Shown in pieces: positions 1 through 7,291 of a stretch of 11,842 bases of DNA. The DNA is from an uncultured Lachnospiraceae bacterium (GTDB lineage: Bacteria; Bacillota; Clostridia; Lachnospirales; Lachnospiraceae), in assembly GCA_910578475.1 (NCBI GenBank), contig CAJTRK010000058.1:1-11842 (forward strand). Direction: 5' to 3'. How positions within the stretch are numbered: position 1 is the first letter of the stretch; the number at the start of each line of letters is the position of its first letter. Both the position numbers and the translations under genes were made by a program. Under the pieces are notes generated by a model. It saw only the letters and a list, made by a program, of their open reading frames with translations, was not told where the DNA came from and ran no database searches.

Positions 1-152
1 GAACCTTTTGCCATAATCCGTTCTCCTTTCGATAACGGGCAATCGGAACTGATGAAATGCTTTCTGCGTTTAAGTATCTTACGGACAAGTCCGTAAGCCA
101 ATTCGTTGCTCACCAAGAGTAAGTAAACTCCCTCTGGCTCGCTTGCACTCAT
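1..152 (-). CDS. Partial gene running off the left edge, unidentified; two possible starts
   Basis: An open frame enters from the left edge on the minus strand. It has two in-frame ATG starts, at 152 and at 14. The start at 14 (MAKG...) has an excellent ribosome site, AAAGGAGA, 7 bases upstream. The longer reading from 152 gives about 50 residues (MSASEPEGVYLLL..., then basic KILKRRK, then SSDCPLSKGER) that look protein-like, with a GGAG about 10 bases before the ATG. An upstream minus-strand frame stops at 177, only 24 bases before 152, which fits an operon. If translation starts at 14, positions 15-152 would instead be a leader containing a perfect palindrome at 78-97. I do not recognise the product; an integrative-element gene is only a guess from style and decayed surroundings. 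Confidence 0.5.
   Translation of the reverse strand, partial: MSASEPEGVYLLLVSNELAYGLVRKILKRRKHFISSDCPLSKGERIMAKG
78..97. repeat. Perfect 9-bp inverted repeat with 2-base centre
   Basis: CTTACGGAC at 78-86 is exactly reverse-complementary to GTCCGTAAG at 89-97. It lies 64 bases upstream of the strong start at 14 of the left-edge gene. It could be an operator for a dimeric repressor or a leader hairpin. It could also be chance within coding sequence if translation begins at 152. A longer-range 9-bp pair, GCAATCGGA at 39-47 with TCCGATTGC at 164-172, brackets the same leader. Confidence 0.5.
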
Positions 153-176
153 TATATCATGACTCCGATTGCTTTA

Positions 177-263
177 CTATACCGATTCAGATTCTTCCCC
201 CGATACTTGAACGGATAAAAAATCCTCTAAAGAAAACTGCGGATTATCAGCAGCAAAAGACAG
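177..263 (-). pseudogene. Fragment of an unidentified minus-strand gene (C-terminal end)
   Basis: A 28-codon open stretch ends in TAG at 177-179 and reads LSFAADNPQFSLEDFLSVQV followed by an acidic SGEESESV tail. It has no start codon and is preceded immediately by an in-frame TAA at 264-266. A different frame just upstream (toward 305) reads SHPAVFDS, so a small frameshift could join the two. The amphipathic then acidic tail looks like a true C-terminus rather than noise. It lies directly upstream of the left-edge gene on the same strand. Probably the truncated end of an integrative-element gene; not identified. Confidence 0.35.
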
Positions 264-271
264 TTAGAATC

Positions 272-305
272 AAAGACCGCGGGGTGAGATAGACTTTCGG
301 TCTTT
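272..305. repeat. 8-bp inverted repeat (hairpin) at the edge of the left remnant
   Basis: AAAGACCG at 272-279 pairs perfectly with CGGTCTTT at 298-305 around an 18-base loop. There is no T-run on either side, so it is not a canonical terminator. It lies where the left-edge remnant ends and the A+T-rich HAD/Nudix segment begins, so it may mark a junction. Confidence 0.35.
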
Positions 306-323
306 ACCAAATTATATATCAAC

Positions 324-355
324 TTAATGATAAATACCAAAGAATGTGGTATTAT
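324..355 (+). promoter_or_regulatory. Probable promoter of the HAD/Nudix segment, with a small palindrome
   Basis: A good -10 box, TATTAT, is at 350-355. Candidate -35 sequences are weak: ATGATA at 327-332 with a 17-base spacer, or TTAATG at 324-329 with 20. A perfect 6-bp inverted repeat, AATACC at 333-338 and GGTATT at 348-353, overlaps the -10 box and could be an operator. Transcription would start near 362, about 35 bases before the HAD start. Confidence 0.4.
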
Positions 356-396
356 AGATGAGAAGTTAGTAGTTTAGAGAGTTTTATTTGGAATAT

Positions 397-942
397 ATGA
401 TAAAAGCGTTATTTTTTGATTTTTATGGCACAATTGTGCATGAAGACGGCGTTATAATTGATGAAATTACAACTATTATCAGCAATACTGAAAATGGTGC
501 GAATAAATTAATCATTGGCAGCTATTGGTGGAAAGTATTTCAAGAATTGTGTATGAATTCTTTTGGTAATAATTTTAAAACCCAAAAAGAATTGGAAATA
601 GAATCACTTGAAATGACATTAGAAAAATTTGAATCTAATGCCAGTGCTAATGAATTGAGTCAAAAAATGTTTAAACATTGGAGAAAGCCTCCCATATTCG
701 AAGATGCTGCAAATTTTTTGAAATCATGTGATCTTCCGTATTATATAGTGTCTAACATAGATACCGATGATGTTGTGGCTGCAATCCAGTATCACGGTTT
801 AGCTCCTATTAAGATATTCACGAATGAAGATGCGAAGTCGTATAAACCTCACACAGAATTATTTGAAATGGCTTTGAAAGAAACCAATTTGAATCCACAA
901 GAGGTAGTGCATATTGGTGATTCCTTTATTCAATGGGTATAG
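397..942 (+). pseudogene. HAD-family hydrolase, C-terminally truncated
   Basis: The product resembles haloacid-dehalogenase-superfamily phosphatases, cytosolic enzymes that hydrolyse phosphate esters through an aspartyl-phosphate. Visible motifs are the nucleophile motif FFDFYGT near the N-terminus, the serine of IVSN (motif II), the lysine of YKPHTELF (motif III) and HIGDS (motif IV). The frame then breaks: after GDS it reads FIQWV and stops, so the acidic residue expected a few positions after GDS and the last helices are missing. The length is 181 residues against roughly 210-235 for relatives. Another frame at 930-989 reads SMGIVRDIYYFDNGKLIKL, a plausible displaced end. I prefer ATG 397 over TTG 388 because relatives begin MIKALFFD; the ribosome site is weak either way. 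Substrate unknown. Confidence 0.75.
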
Positions 943-1013
943 TTCGGGATATCTATTATTTTGATAATGGCAAATTAATAAAATTATAGACTGTGTAGAC
1001 GAAAGGTTAAAAT

Positions 1014-1529
1014 GTGAATGTCATGGAAGGAAAGTTAAGGAATATGACAGCCCTATATCTGCTTAGAAGAGAGAATGTACTGCTTCTTTACAGACAGGGT
1101 GGCAGAGTCGTGAACGATGTTTGGATAGGTTCGGCAGGCGGTCATTTTGAAAACAATGAATTGAATGATGCAGAGGCGTGTATGTTAAGAGAACTCTATG
1201 AGGAACTTCATTTGACATTTGAAGATATTGAAAATACGGCGCTGCGATATGTTACATTGAGAAGAACAAAGGAGGAAATCAGGCAGAATTATTATTTTTT
1301 TGCCAATCTAAAAGAACATGTAGATGATAATCTGGCTTCTAATGAAGGCATATGCAAATGGTTTTCGCTTAATGAAACATCTTCATTAGAAATGCCGTTT
1401 ACAGCAAAATATGTCATGGATCACTTTTGCACATACGGGCGGTATACGGATAAAATATATGTGGGTATTGCAGAAATAGATGGGGTAAAATTCTTGGATT
1501 TGCCGTATACAGAAAATAAAAAATTATAA
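1014..1529 (+). CDS. Nudix hydrolase, apparently intact
   Basis: A 171-residue Nudix-superfamily protein. Such enzymes cleave nucleoside diphosphates linked to another group, often damaged or non-canonical nucleotides, using Mg2+ held by the Nudix box. The box spans about G43-L67: GGHFENNE, a nine-residue linker where the consensus has seven, then RELYEELHL. The catalytic RE..EE residues are present, but the usual glycine after EE is replaced (LH instead of TG). This pattern is typical of a subgroup beginning RNMTALYLL and containing YRQG, often annotated as 8-oxo-dGTP pyrophosphatase-like. Start: GTG 1014 has AAAGG about 8 bases upstream; ATG 1023 or 1044 are alternatives, and the conserved part begins near KLRNMT. 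It lies between the broken HAD gene and a second Nudix gene, 48 bases ahead of the latter. Confidence 0.85.
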   Translation: MNVMEGKLRNMTALYLLRRENVLLLYRQGGRVVNDVWIGSAGGHFENNELNDAEACMLRELYEELHLTFEDIENTALRYVTLRRTKEEIRQNYYFFANLKEHVDDNLASNEGICKWFSLNETSSLEMPFTAKYVMDHFCTYGRYTDKIYVGIAEIDGVKFLDLPYTENKKL

Positions 1530-1577
1530 TGGTAACAGATCGGAATGAATTAACAATGCAGACGGAGAAATGGCAAA

Positions 1578-2004
1578 ATGACAGAGGTGAAATTTTATGA
1601 CAATATGGACGATGAACTGCTAAAATTTGCTGTGATAATAACTAAAGCCCAAAATAAATATGTCTTTTGTAAACACAAGGACAGGGACACATGGGAAATT
1701 CCCGGAGGTCATCGGGAGCAGGGGGAAAATATTATGGACACGGCAAAAAGAGAATTATACGAGGAAACAGGGGCTTTGGAATTTGATATAGAGCTTGTCT
1801 GTGTATATTCTGTTACAGCGCCAGATAATTTTGATGGCAGCGAATCTTTTGGAATGCTATTCTTTGCCGATGTAAAATGTTTTGAATCAGTTACATAGTG
1901 AAATTGAAAAAATCGCCATGATGGGCGGATTGCCAGAAAGATTGACATATCCCAATATTCAACCCCATTTGATGGAAGAAGCAAAGAAACGAGGTTATTT
2001 ATAA
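1578..2004 (+). pseudogene. Second Nudix hydrolase, frameshifted near its C-terminus
   Basis: The first 106 residues form a good Nudix domain. The Nudix box at about G44-A66 matches the consensus exactly (GHREQGE, seven residues, RELYEETGA), so the catalytic site is intact. At about 1885-1893 the frame is lost: the original frame ends ..CFESVT at 1898. The +1 frame continues LHSEIEKIAMM, then LTYPNIQPHLMEEAKKRGYL, and stops at 2002-2004. That tail is the expected C-terminus of the family, so one extra base (or two missing) explains the break. The shortened protein may still fold but lacks about 37 residues. A GGAG lies 11-12 bases before ATG 1578. Could be a true mutation or a sequencing error. 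Confidence 0.8.
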
Positions 2005-2307
2005 AACGGAAGGAATTGCTTATGGGGAAAACTAAGTGTTGACGGAACACAATCCCGATTTGTCGCTTTGTTAATTACTCTGTATTTCCGCTTCAATCCC
2101 CTTAATCACTGTTACCTATAAATCCTTTGCGCCAATCAAACTTTCTTATTTGCATTTCGGGCAGAGGGTTCTATTTTAACAGCGATTGATGCGTCTCTTA
2201 CGTCGATTATATCAGGAACAATTGTTGCGGCCGCTGTCATAAATGAATTCATTGCCGTTCTTACTGCGAAATTCGCTTTCAAATGGGCTGAAGAAATCAG
2301 GAAATAA
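2005..2307 (+). other. Stretch without an intact gene; relic of a small membrane-type frame
   Basis: No complete gene is visible. At 2005-2040 a good ribosome site (GGAAGG) precedes ATGGGG, but the frame stops after six codons, like the lost start of a former gene. From about 2120 to the TAA at 2305-2307 the plus strand is open and reads FLFAFRAEGSILTAIDASL, then a hydrophobic SGTIVAAAVINEFIAVLTA, then KFAFKWAEEIRK. It has no ATG, GTG or TTG start. It resembles the end of a small one-helix membrane protein but I cannot name it. It ends one base before the stop of the minus-strand YgjP relic. Confidence 0.25.
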
Positions 2308-2594
2308 TCAGCTTTCTCCAAAATAGTCTAACATCTGCTGATTCAGATTCTCTTTGATTCTCCGCCAGTTTGGGCAAAAGCGGTCCATATATTCACAAAA
2401 TCTCTCATTGCGTTTCTGGAAATTGCAAACCTGCGTACAGAATCATCGGCGGCTGTATGGGGAACGGTAATCTGCATTCTCCCGTCCGGCGGTAAAACAC
2501 GAATATACATATTTTTAATGAATTTCTTCGTTACCAAAACAGAAATACCGCTCGCTGTGATTGATAGAACCGCCTCATATATCTTTTCCGCCAT
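2308..2594 (-). pseudogene. YgjP-type zinc metallopeptidase relic lacking its central part
   Basis: Two pieces of the YgjP/DUF45 (M48-like) family are fused out of frame. The first, from about 2567 to 2415, reads SGISVLVTKKFIKNMYIRVL, PPDGRMQITVP and VRRFAISR, the usual N-terminal strand region. The second, in another frame from 2409 to the TGA at 2308-2310, reads NERFCEYMDRFCPNWRRIKE and ends LNQQMLDYFGES, the usual C-terminus after the active site. The roughly 100 or more residues normally between them, with the HExxH zinc motif, are gone. The join is between 2410 and 2417. An internal deletion is the simplest explanation; no activity is expected. In many bacteria YgjP genes lie beside type I restriction genes, but none is recognisable here. 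Confidence 0.75.
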
Positions 2595-2735
2595 CTCAGC
2601 GTCTCCGTTCAGATAATCGTAAAATGCGCGTTTTGCTGCTTTATTGAAAACTTCACAGGCATCATCCAGAATATCATCGCCGCCGGCACATCTGCAATAT
2701 CAATAATGCCTTTCGGTTCGCTGCTAACCGACTGA
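2595..2735 (-). pseudogene. Unidentified coding relic upstream of the YgjP relic
   Basis: Upstream of the YgjP piece the minus strand carries two protein-like stretches in different frames. SVSSEPKGIIDIADVPA (about 2723-2675) appears to continue after a frameshift as DDILDDACEVFNKAAKRAF and YDYLNGDAEMAEKIYEAV, which runs in frame into the YgjP relic. An in-frame TGA precedes the second stretch. It is a charged, helical composition of unknown family; a C-terminal fragment of a neighbouring former gene is likely. Low confidence. Confidence 0.3.
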
Positions 2736-2750
2736 TTATCATATCATTCG

Positions 2751-3509
2751 TCACAGCAGCCCTCTAAGCTCCTCATGCACCTTCCCGTTCGTCGCGACGA
2801 CGCTTCCTCTTTTCAGGAAATTCAGCGGCTCGCCCGCATAATTTGTTACCTGTCCCCCGGCTTCCATAACCAACAGCATGCCGGCAGCGAAATCCCATGG
2901 GCTGAGCAGCGTCTCGAAAAATCCACCGGTACGGCCGCAGGCTACATTCGCCAAATCCAACGCTGCCGAACCGGTTCTGCGAATGTCCTGACTTTTGTCA
3001 AAAACTCTCTTGAATCGTTTGAAGTTTTCTTCCGTTAATTCTCTGTCATAGGGTGATGTGCCGATAGTCACAATGGTCTCGCTCAACGCTTCCGCGTCGG
3101 ACACGGAAATCGGCATCCCGTTCAGAAAACTGCCTTTTCCCTTCTGCGCATGATAAACGTCCTCACGGAAAGGGTCATAGACAATCCCCATCGTGATTTC
3201 TCCCTTTTCGTATAATGCCAGCGACACAACGCTGTGCTGATAGTCGTGAATGAGATTCGTTGTACCATCTATCGGGTCCAGAATCCAGTAAGTGTCTCCG
3301 CTCATCTCATGCAGTCCTTCCTCTTCCCCCAAAAACTGAATCTCCGGGGCCTGCCGCCCCAGTTCCCGGGCTAAAAAGTTCTGGATATCGGTATCAACCT
3401 GCGTCACATAGTCCGCCGGGCCTTTCACTTTGATATGATTGGCTCTTTCTCTGTTTTCCACAAAAGTTTTCGTTCTTTTTACCAGTGCGATGATTTCCTG
3501 CAGTTCCAT
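2751..3509 (-). CDS. Inositol-monophosphatase-family phosphatase
   Basis: A 252-residue protein of the Mg2+-dependent inositol monophosphatase family (SuhB/CysQ-like), cytosolic enzymes that remove phosphate from inositol phosphates, sugar phosphates or 3'-phosphoadenosine phosphates. The metal-site motifs are all present: GEEEG at about 61-65, WILDPIDGTTN at 75-85 and WDFAAG at 205-210. Length is normal. ATG 3509 is preferred because the conserved domain begins there (MELQEIIALV); an in-frame ATG at 3521 sits only one base after AAAGGAG and would be poorly placed. The frame is open back to 3623, but that part does not resemble the family. It is the last gene of the minus-strand cluster, 120 bases after the second ABC subunit. 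Substrate is not predictable from sequence. Confidence 0.9.
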   Translation of the reverse strand: MELQEIIALVKRTKTFVENRERANHIKVKGPADYVTQVDTDIQNFLARELGRQAPEIQFLGEEEGLHEMSGDTYWILDPIDGTTNLIHDYQHSVVSLALYEKGEITMGIVYDPFREDVYHAQKGKGSFLNGMPISVSDAEALSETIVTIGTSPYDRELTEENFKRFKRVFDKSQDIRRTGSAALDLANVACGRTGGFFETLLSPWDFAAGMLLVMEAGGQVTNYAGEPLNFLKRGSVVATNGKVHEELRGLL

Positions 3510-3629
3510 GTTTATGACCATGCTCCTTTCCAAAAATTCATAATAGTATTTCTTCCGCCGCCTGACCATAACCTGATTATACAGTTTCCTTTTTCGTATA
3601 TCAAATACTTTTCCTGATTCCACACTTTT

Positions 3630-5447
3630 TCAGGCATTCTTCTTCGACAATGCCGCCAGTCTTCCATACACGCCGCCCCTGGCCACCAGCTCGTCATGCC
3701 TTCCTTCTTCGCAAATTTTTCCTCCCTCGATAACATAAATCCTATCCGCCTTTTCGATGGTGGAAAGCCGGTGCGCCACAACAAGCGTCGTGCGGCCGCC
3801 CATAAGGTCTTCAATGCCTTTCTGAACAAGCTGTTCGCTCTCCGAGTCCAATGCCGACGTCGCTTCATCCAACAGCAAAATGGGGGCATTCCTGATAAAG
3901 GCGCGGGCAATCGCGATTCGCTGGCGTTGTCCGCCGGACAGACTTTCCCCCCGTTCTCCGACCATCGTATCATATCCGTCCGGGAAGGACATGATGAACT
4001 CATGGGCATAGGCTCTTCTGGCAGCTTCCATGACTTCCTCGTCACTGGCTCCGAGCCTGCCGTACCGTATATTTTCTTTGATGCTTGTAGTAAAAAGGTA
4101 AGCGTCCTGCGGGACATAAGCGATGTTTTTCCGTAACTTTTCAGGTGTATAATCGAATATCGCTTTCCCAAGTACGCCGATGACGCCGCTGTCGGGCCGG
4201 TAAAAACCAAGCAGCAGTTTCACAATGGTGCTTTTTCCGCCGCCGCTTTCCCCGACAAGCGCGGCCGTTTTTCCTTTTTCCACCACAATATTCACGCCGT
4301 CCAGCACTTTTTCCGAACGGTCATAAGAGAAAATCACATCGTTTATGACAATGCCGCTTTCTTTATCGAAGAATCTCCTTTTCCTTTCCGCATCATCAAT
4401 ATGCACAGGCTCCGGTTGGATATGCACAGGCTCTGACTGAATCCGGGCAGGCTCCGTCCGGATATCGACAAGCTCCGGTTGGAGCGGCTCATCCAGTATC
4501 TCAAACACTCTGTCCGAAAGGACAAGTGAGTCTATCAGACATCCCCATGCGCTTCCGATATTACTCAGGAAAAATGTTACCATCCCCTGTAAACTGAGAA
4601 TTGCCACGACCGTGCCGAAATCCACAAGCCCTGCAAAGGACATAAAAACACCAATCAGCAGAATAACGATATTACACAAAAAGCCGAAGGTCCATTCTAC
4701 CGCCATCACATCGGACATTCTGCGGAATCGCTTCATTGTGCTCACGGACATCTTTTCATTCATATCGGCATATTTTTCCACCATGCCGCGCGCTCCCGAA
4801 AACATTTTGATAACGTCAATGCCTGCCAGAATATCGGTCAGACACACCGTGCAGGAAGTAAAAAATTTCTGTATCGTGACTGCCATGCCGCGAAGCGGAC
4901 CGGAAAGAACCATATTTATTTTCACCGACACCAGACTGAGCACAAGCACCATCAGTCCTATTCTGAAATCCAACGTCAAAATGATAATAATTGCGGCTGC
5001 GCCCATGATGATAGGATTAATGACTCTGGAATGCCTGTTTGCGAGGGAATTTTTGATATCTTCTACATGAAAACACAACTTTTGTATAGAGTCCGCCGAA
5101 TGATGTCTCTCGAAATAGGACAGCGGCAGGCGGAATAAATGCCCCATTACCCGCAGACGAAGTCTTGCCATAATCTGTCGAATCTGATACATATAAATAT
5201 AAGTAACCAGAATCCTGACCATGCTGACGGCCAGAAAAACCGCCGCCAGGCGGAGCGCCTCATAAAACAGCCGCATGTCCGAAGCCGTCACCGCATTGAT
5301 AATCTTTTGATAAAAAAGTGCATTTGCCGCGCTTATGAGCACTTCTATACAGGGAATCAGCAACAGACACCACCAATATAAACCGGCTTTTTCAAATAGT
5401 GAAAGATACTTTTTTAAATGCGTCATTGTAATTTTTTCCTGTTTCAT
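3630..5447 (-). CDS. ABC exporter half-transporter, second subunit (TMD-NBD)
   Basis: A 605-residue type IV ABC exporter half. The membrane domain (about residues 20-310) has hydrophobic segments near 23-46, 64-86, 142-180 and 254-300; the nucleotide-binding domain follows from about 365. ATPase motifs are canonical: Walker A GESGGGKST at 399-407, Q-loop YVPQ near 444-447, signature LSGGQ at 503-507, Walker B ILLLDE at 523-528 and the switch histidine H559 in VVAHRLST. Start ATG 5447 is 28 bases after the stop of the first subunit, supporting a heterodimer made from one mRNA. A GTG at 5459 lies one base after AAAGGC and is less likely. Odd: the TMD-NBD linker (residues 323-350) is four tandem copies of a seven-residue unit. 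Likely exports a drug, peptide or metabolite; substrate unknown. Confidence 0.93.
   Translation of the reverse strand: MKQEKITMTHLKKYLSLFEKAGLYWWCLLLIPCIEVLISAANALFYQKIINAVTASDMRLFYEALRLAAVFLAVSMVRILVTYIYMYQIRQIMARLRLRVMGHLFRLPLSYFERHHSADSIQKLCFHVEDIKNSLANRHSRVINPIIMGAAAIIIILTLDFRIGLMVLVLSLVSVKINMVLSGPLRGMAVTIQKFFTSCTVCLTDILAGIDVIKMFSGARGMVEKYADMNEKMSVSTMKRFRRMSDVMAVEWTFGFLCNIVILLIGVFMSFAGLVDFGTVVAILSLQGMVTFFLSNIGSAWGCLIDSLVLSDRVFEILDEPLQPELVDIRTEPARIQSEPVHIQPEPVHIDDAERKRRFFDKESGIVINDVIFSYDRSEKVLDGVNIVVEKGKTAALVGESGGGKSTIVKLLLGFYRPDSGVIGVLGKAIFDYTPEKLRKNIAYVPQDAYLFTTSIKENIRYGRLGASDEEVMEAARRAYAHEFIMSFPDGYDTMVGERGESLSGGQRQRIAIARAFIRNAPILLLDEATSALDSESEQLVQKGIEDLMGGRTTLVVAHRLSTIEKADRIYVIEGGKICEEGRHDELVARGGVYGRLAALSKKNA
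4399..4482. repeat. Four tandem 21-bp units inside the ABC subunit linker
   Basis: Exactly four contiguous 21-bp units: 4399-4419, 4420-4440, 4441-4461 and 4462-4482. The first and second share ATATGCACAGGCTC; the third and fourth have diverged. In gene direction they encode [QR][PTS]E[PL][VA][HRD]I four times (residues 323-350). The unit is a multiple of three, so copy-number change would keep the frame. Confidence 0.9.
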
Positions 5448-5475
5448 TTCTACTGCCACGCCTTTCTTCCGGTCT

Positions 5476-7218
5476 TCAAAAATTCTTTTTTTCCGCAAGA
5501 ACCGAATTGACGGAATACAGTTTCGGATAAACGCTTCCATGCTCCATCAACTCTTCATGAGTTCCGCCTTCGACCACTTTTCCATGCTCTACGACAACAA
5601 TATAGTCCGCGTTCTTTATCGTGGACAGTCTGTGGGCGACCACAAATGTCGTCCGTCCCTTCGTCAGTTCGTCAAGCGCTTTCTGCACATCGGTCTCCGC
5701 CTGTACGTCGAGCGCCGATGTGGCTTCGTCCAAAAGCAGAATCGGCGCGTCTTTCAAAATCGCCCGCGCGATGGCAATGCGCTGTATCTGCCCTCCCGAA
5801 AGACGGGCGCCCCGTTCGCCCGCCAATGTATCATATTTTTCCGGAAATTCTTCTATAAAACCGGCGGCATTGGCCGCTTCGGCCGCTCTGTGAACTTCCG
5901 CTTCATCCGCCCCGTGCCGTCCCATTGCTATGTTTTCTCCCACAGAAACCGGGAACAGATAGGAATGTTGTGACACATAGGAAATTCGGGAACGCATCGC
6001 TTCCAGATTCCATTCCTCAAGCGCAACGCCCTCGATTAAAATCTTTCCTGTCTGCGGCCGGTAAAAGCCACATGCAAGCCGGAGCAGCGTACTTTTTCCG
6101 CCTCCGCTCGCACCGACTACCGCAACCGTCTTTCCCCGGGGGACTTTCAGGCTGATACCATCCAGTACCGGAACGCCTTCTTCATAAGCAAAGGACACAT
6201 CCTGAAATTCAATAGCGGGAGCTTCTTCCTTTCCGGTCTCTTCCGTACCCGTCGGTTCCACCGGCGTATTCAGCAGTTCAAACACTCTTTCTGCTGCCGC
6301 CAGCGCCACTTTACTGTTAAAAATGCGGCTTGCCATATCGTTTACGACTTCTATCATTTGCGGTAAAAGAGAAAAGAAAGCTACAAGCGCACCGATTGTC
6401 ATCCTTCCCTGAAGGCAGAACCACCCGCCGGCAGCAAGACAGAAAATGGAGGAAAGCGTCCCGGAAAGAATAAAAAATACCCGCCCTTTATATTGATTTT
6501 GGTCATTATAAACCGCCATATCCGTCATTTTCCATACGCTGCTGCGATAATCTGCCAAAAGCGTTTCCTGAAGAGAATAGCCTTTGACAATCTCCATGCC
6601 GCCTATCATATCCGCCGAATCGCTGATGACCTCCGCGGAATACCGCATATACGCCCAGGAGCCGGCCTTGAATTTCGTCGTCAGCGATGCGCCGAAAGGC
6701 AGGCAGATAAGCGTAGGAACGATAGAAATCAGAAACAACGCCGGATTGAGATACAACAGATACACAAAATAGAAAACAAGCAAAAAAGGATTCCTGATGA
6801 TAAAAATCAAATCATCCTGTACAAAACTGCTGACTCTGTTCACATCATCGCTCAGCCTTGACAAAATATCCCCCGAACGGTTTTTTGACAAAAATTCTTC
6901 GGTCATACAGGCAATGTGCGCCACCGCATCATCTTTTATTTCTCTCAGCATCTTCGTCGCGACGCTCCCGGAAGCATACCGTGTAATCCATGCCGAACCG
7001 GCTCCCGCAGCCAGAATGCCGGCGCACATCAGAATTATGCGCCCGATATCTGTCAGTTTTCCCGCTTCCAGTCCGTCCACGACACGCTTTAAAAGCTCCG
7101 AACCCGCAACGCTGCAGACAGCGCACATCGCCCCGGCGGACAGCGCAAGAGCTATAAATTTTATATGTTTTCTGATATATCTGATAATCAGCGTGAGAAC
7201 TTCTTTCTCCGTTTTCAT
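5476..7218 (-). CDS. ABC exporter half-transporter, first subunit (TMD-NBD)
   Basis: A 580-residue type IV ABC exporter half, the partner of the next gene. The membrane domain occupies about residues 20-310 (hydrophobic segments near 20-40, 60-78, 138-178 and 248-290), and the nucleotide-binding domain starts near 335. Motifs are canonical: Walker A GASGGGKST at 369-377, YVSQ near 414-417, LSGGQ at 473-477, Walker B ILLLDE at 493-498 and H529 in VVAHRLST. Neither subunit shows the degenerate catalytic site common in asymmetric heterodimers, so both ATP sites look competent. ATG 7218 is chosen because MKTEKEVLTL begins the family-like sequence; ATG 7230 is one base after AAAGGC. It lies 73 bases downstream of an AraC regulator with a palindromic element in the gap. 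Confidence 0.93.
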   Translation of the reverse strand: MKTEKEVLTLIIRYIRKHIKFIALALSAGAMCAVCSVAGSELLKRVVDGLEAGKLTDIGRIILMCAGILAAGAGSAWITRYASGSVATKMLREIKDDAVAHIACMTEEFLSKNRSGDILSRLSDDVNRVSSFVQDDLIFIIRNPFLLVFYFVYLLYLNPALFLISIVPTLICLPFGASLTTKFKAGSWAYMRYSAEVISDSADMIGGMEIVKGYSLQETLLADYRSSVWKMTDMAVYNDQNQYKGRVFFILSGTLSSIFCLAAGGWFCLQGRMTIGALVAFFSLLPQMIEVVNDMASRIFNSKVALAAAERVFELLNTPVEPTGTEETGKEEAPAIEFQDVSFAYEEGVPVLDGISLKVPRGKTVAVVGASGGGKSTLLRLACGFYRPQTGKILIEGVALEEWNLEAMRSRISYVSQHSYLFPVSVGENIAMGRHGADEAEVHRAAEAANAAGFIEEFPEKYDTLAGERGARLSGGQIQRIAIARAILKDAPILLLDEATSALDVQAETDVQKALDELTKGRTTFVVAHRLSTIKNADYIVVVEHGKVVEGGTHEELMEHGSVYPKLYSVNSVLAEKKNF

Positions 7219-7247
7219 GTTAATAACCATGCCTTTCCATAGCCTGC

Positions 7248-7272
7248 GAATTTGGACCTCAGGCACAAATTC
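7248..7272. repeat. Interspersed palindromic element, copy 1
   Basis: GAATTTG at 7248-7254 and CAAATTC at 7266-7272 form a hairpin around an 11-base loop, with outer CG pairs. The right half, GGCACAAATTCT at 7262-7273, is identical to that of the element at 10301-10327. It lies in the gap between the AraC gene and the first ABC gene. Confidence 0.6.
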
Positions 7273-7291
7273 TCGCGTGAAAATTTATTTT

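Noticed and set aside
2136..2321. Minus-strand 61-codon frame
   Set aside because: Its upstream part overlaps the true YgjP C-terminal frame and its downstream part is antisense to a more protein-like plus-strand stretch; no ribosome site.
2705..2750. Possible terminator after the inositol-monophosphatase gene
   Set aside because: GCTGCT and AGCAGC arms exist, but the stem is interrupted and no T-run follows on the minus strand.
3512..4210. Long minus-strand frame of 232 codons over the end of the second ABC gene
   Set aside because: It overlaps the ATPase domain in another frame. Its composition (tryptophan, arginine and serine rich) and lack of any motif mark it as a shadow of the ABC gene.
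5335..5973. Plus-strand frame of 212 codons opposite both ABC genes
   Set aside because: It crosses the junction of two well-supported ABC genes, has no ribosome site or family features, and is a by-product of their codon use.
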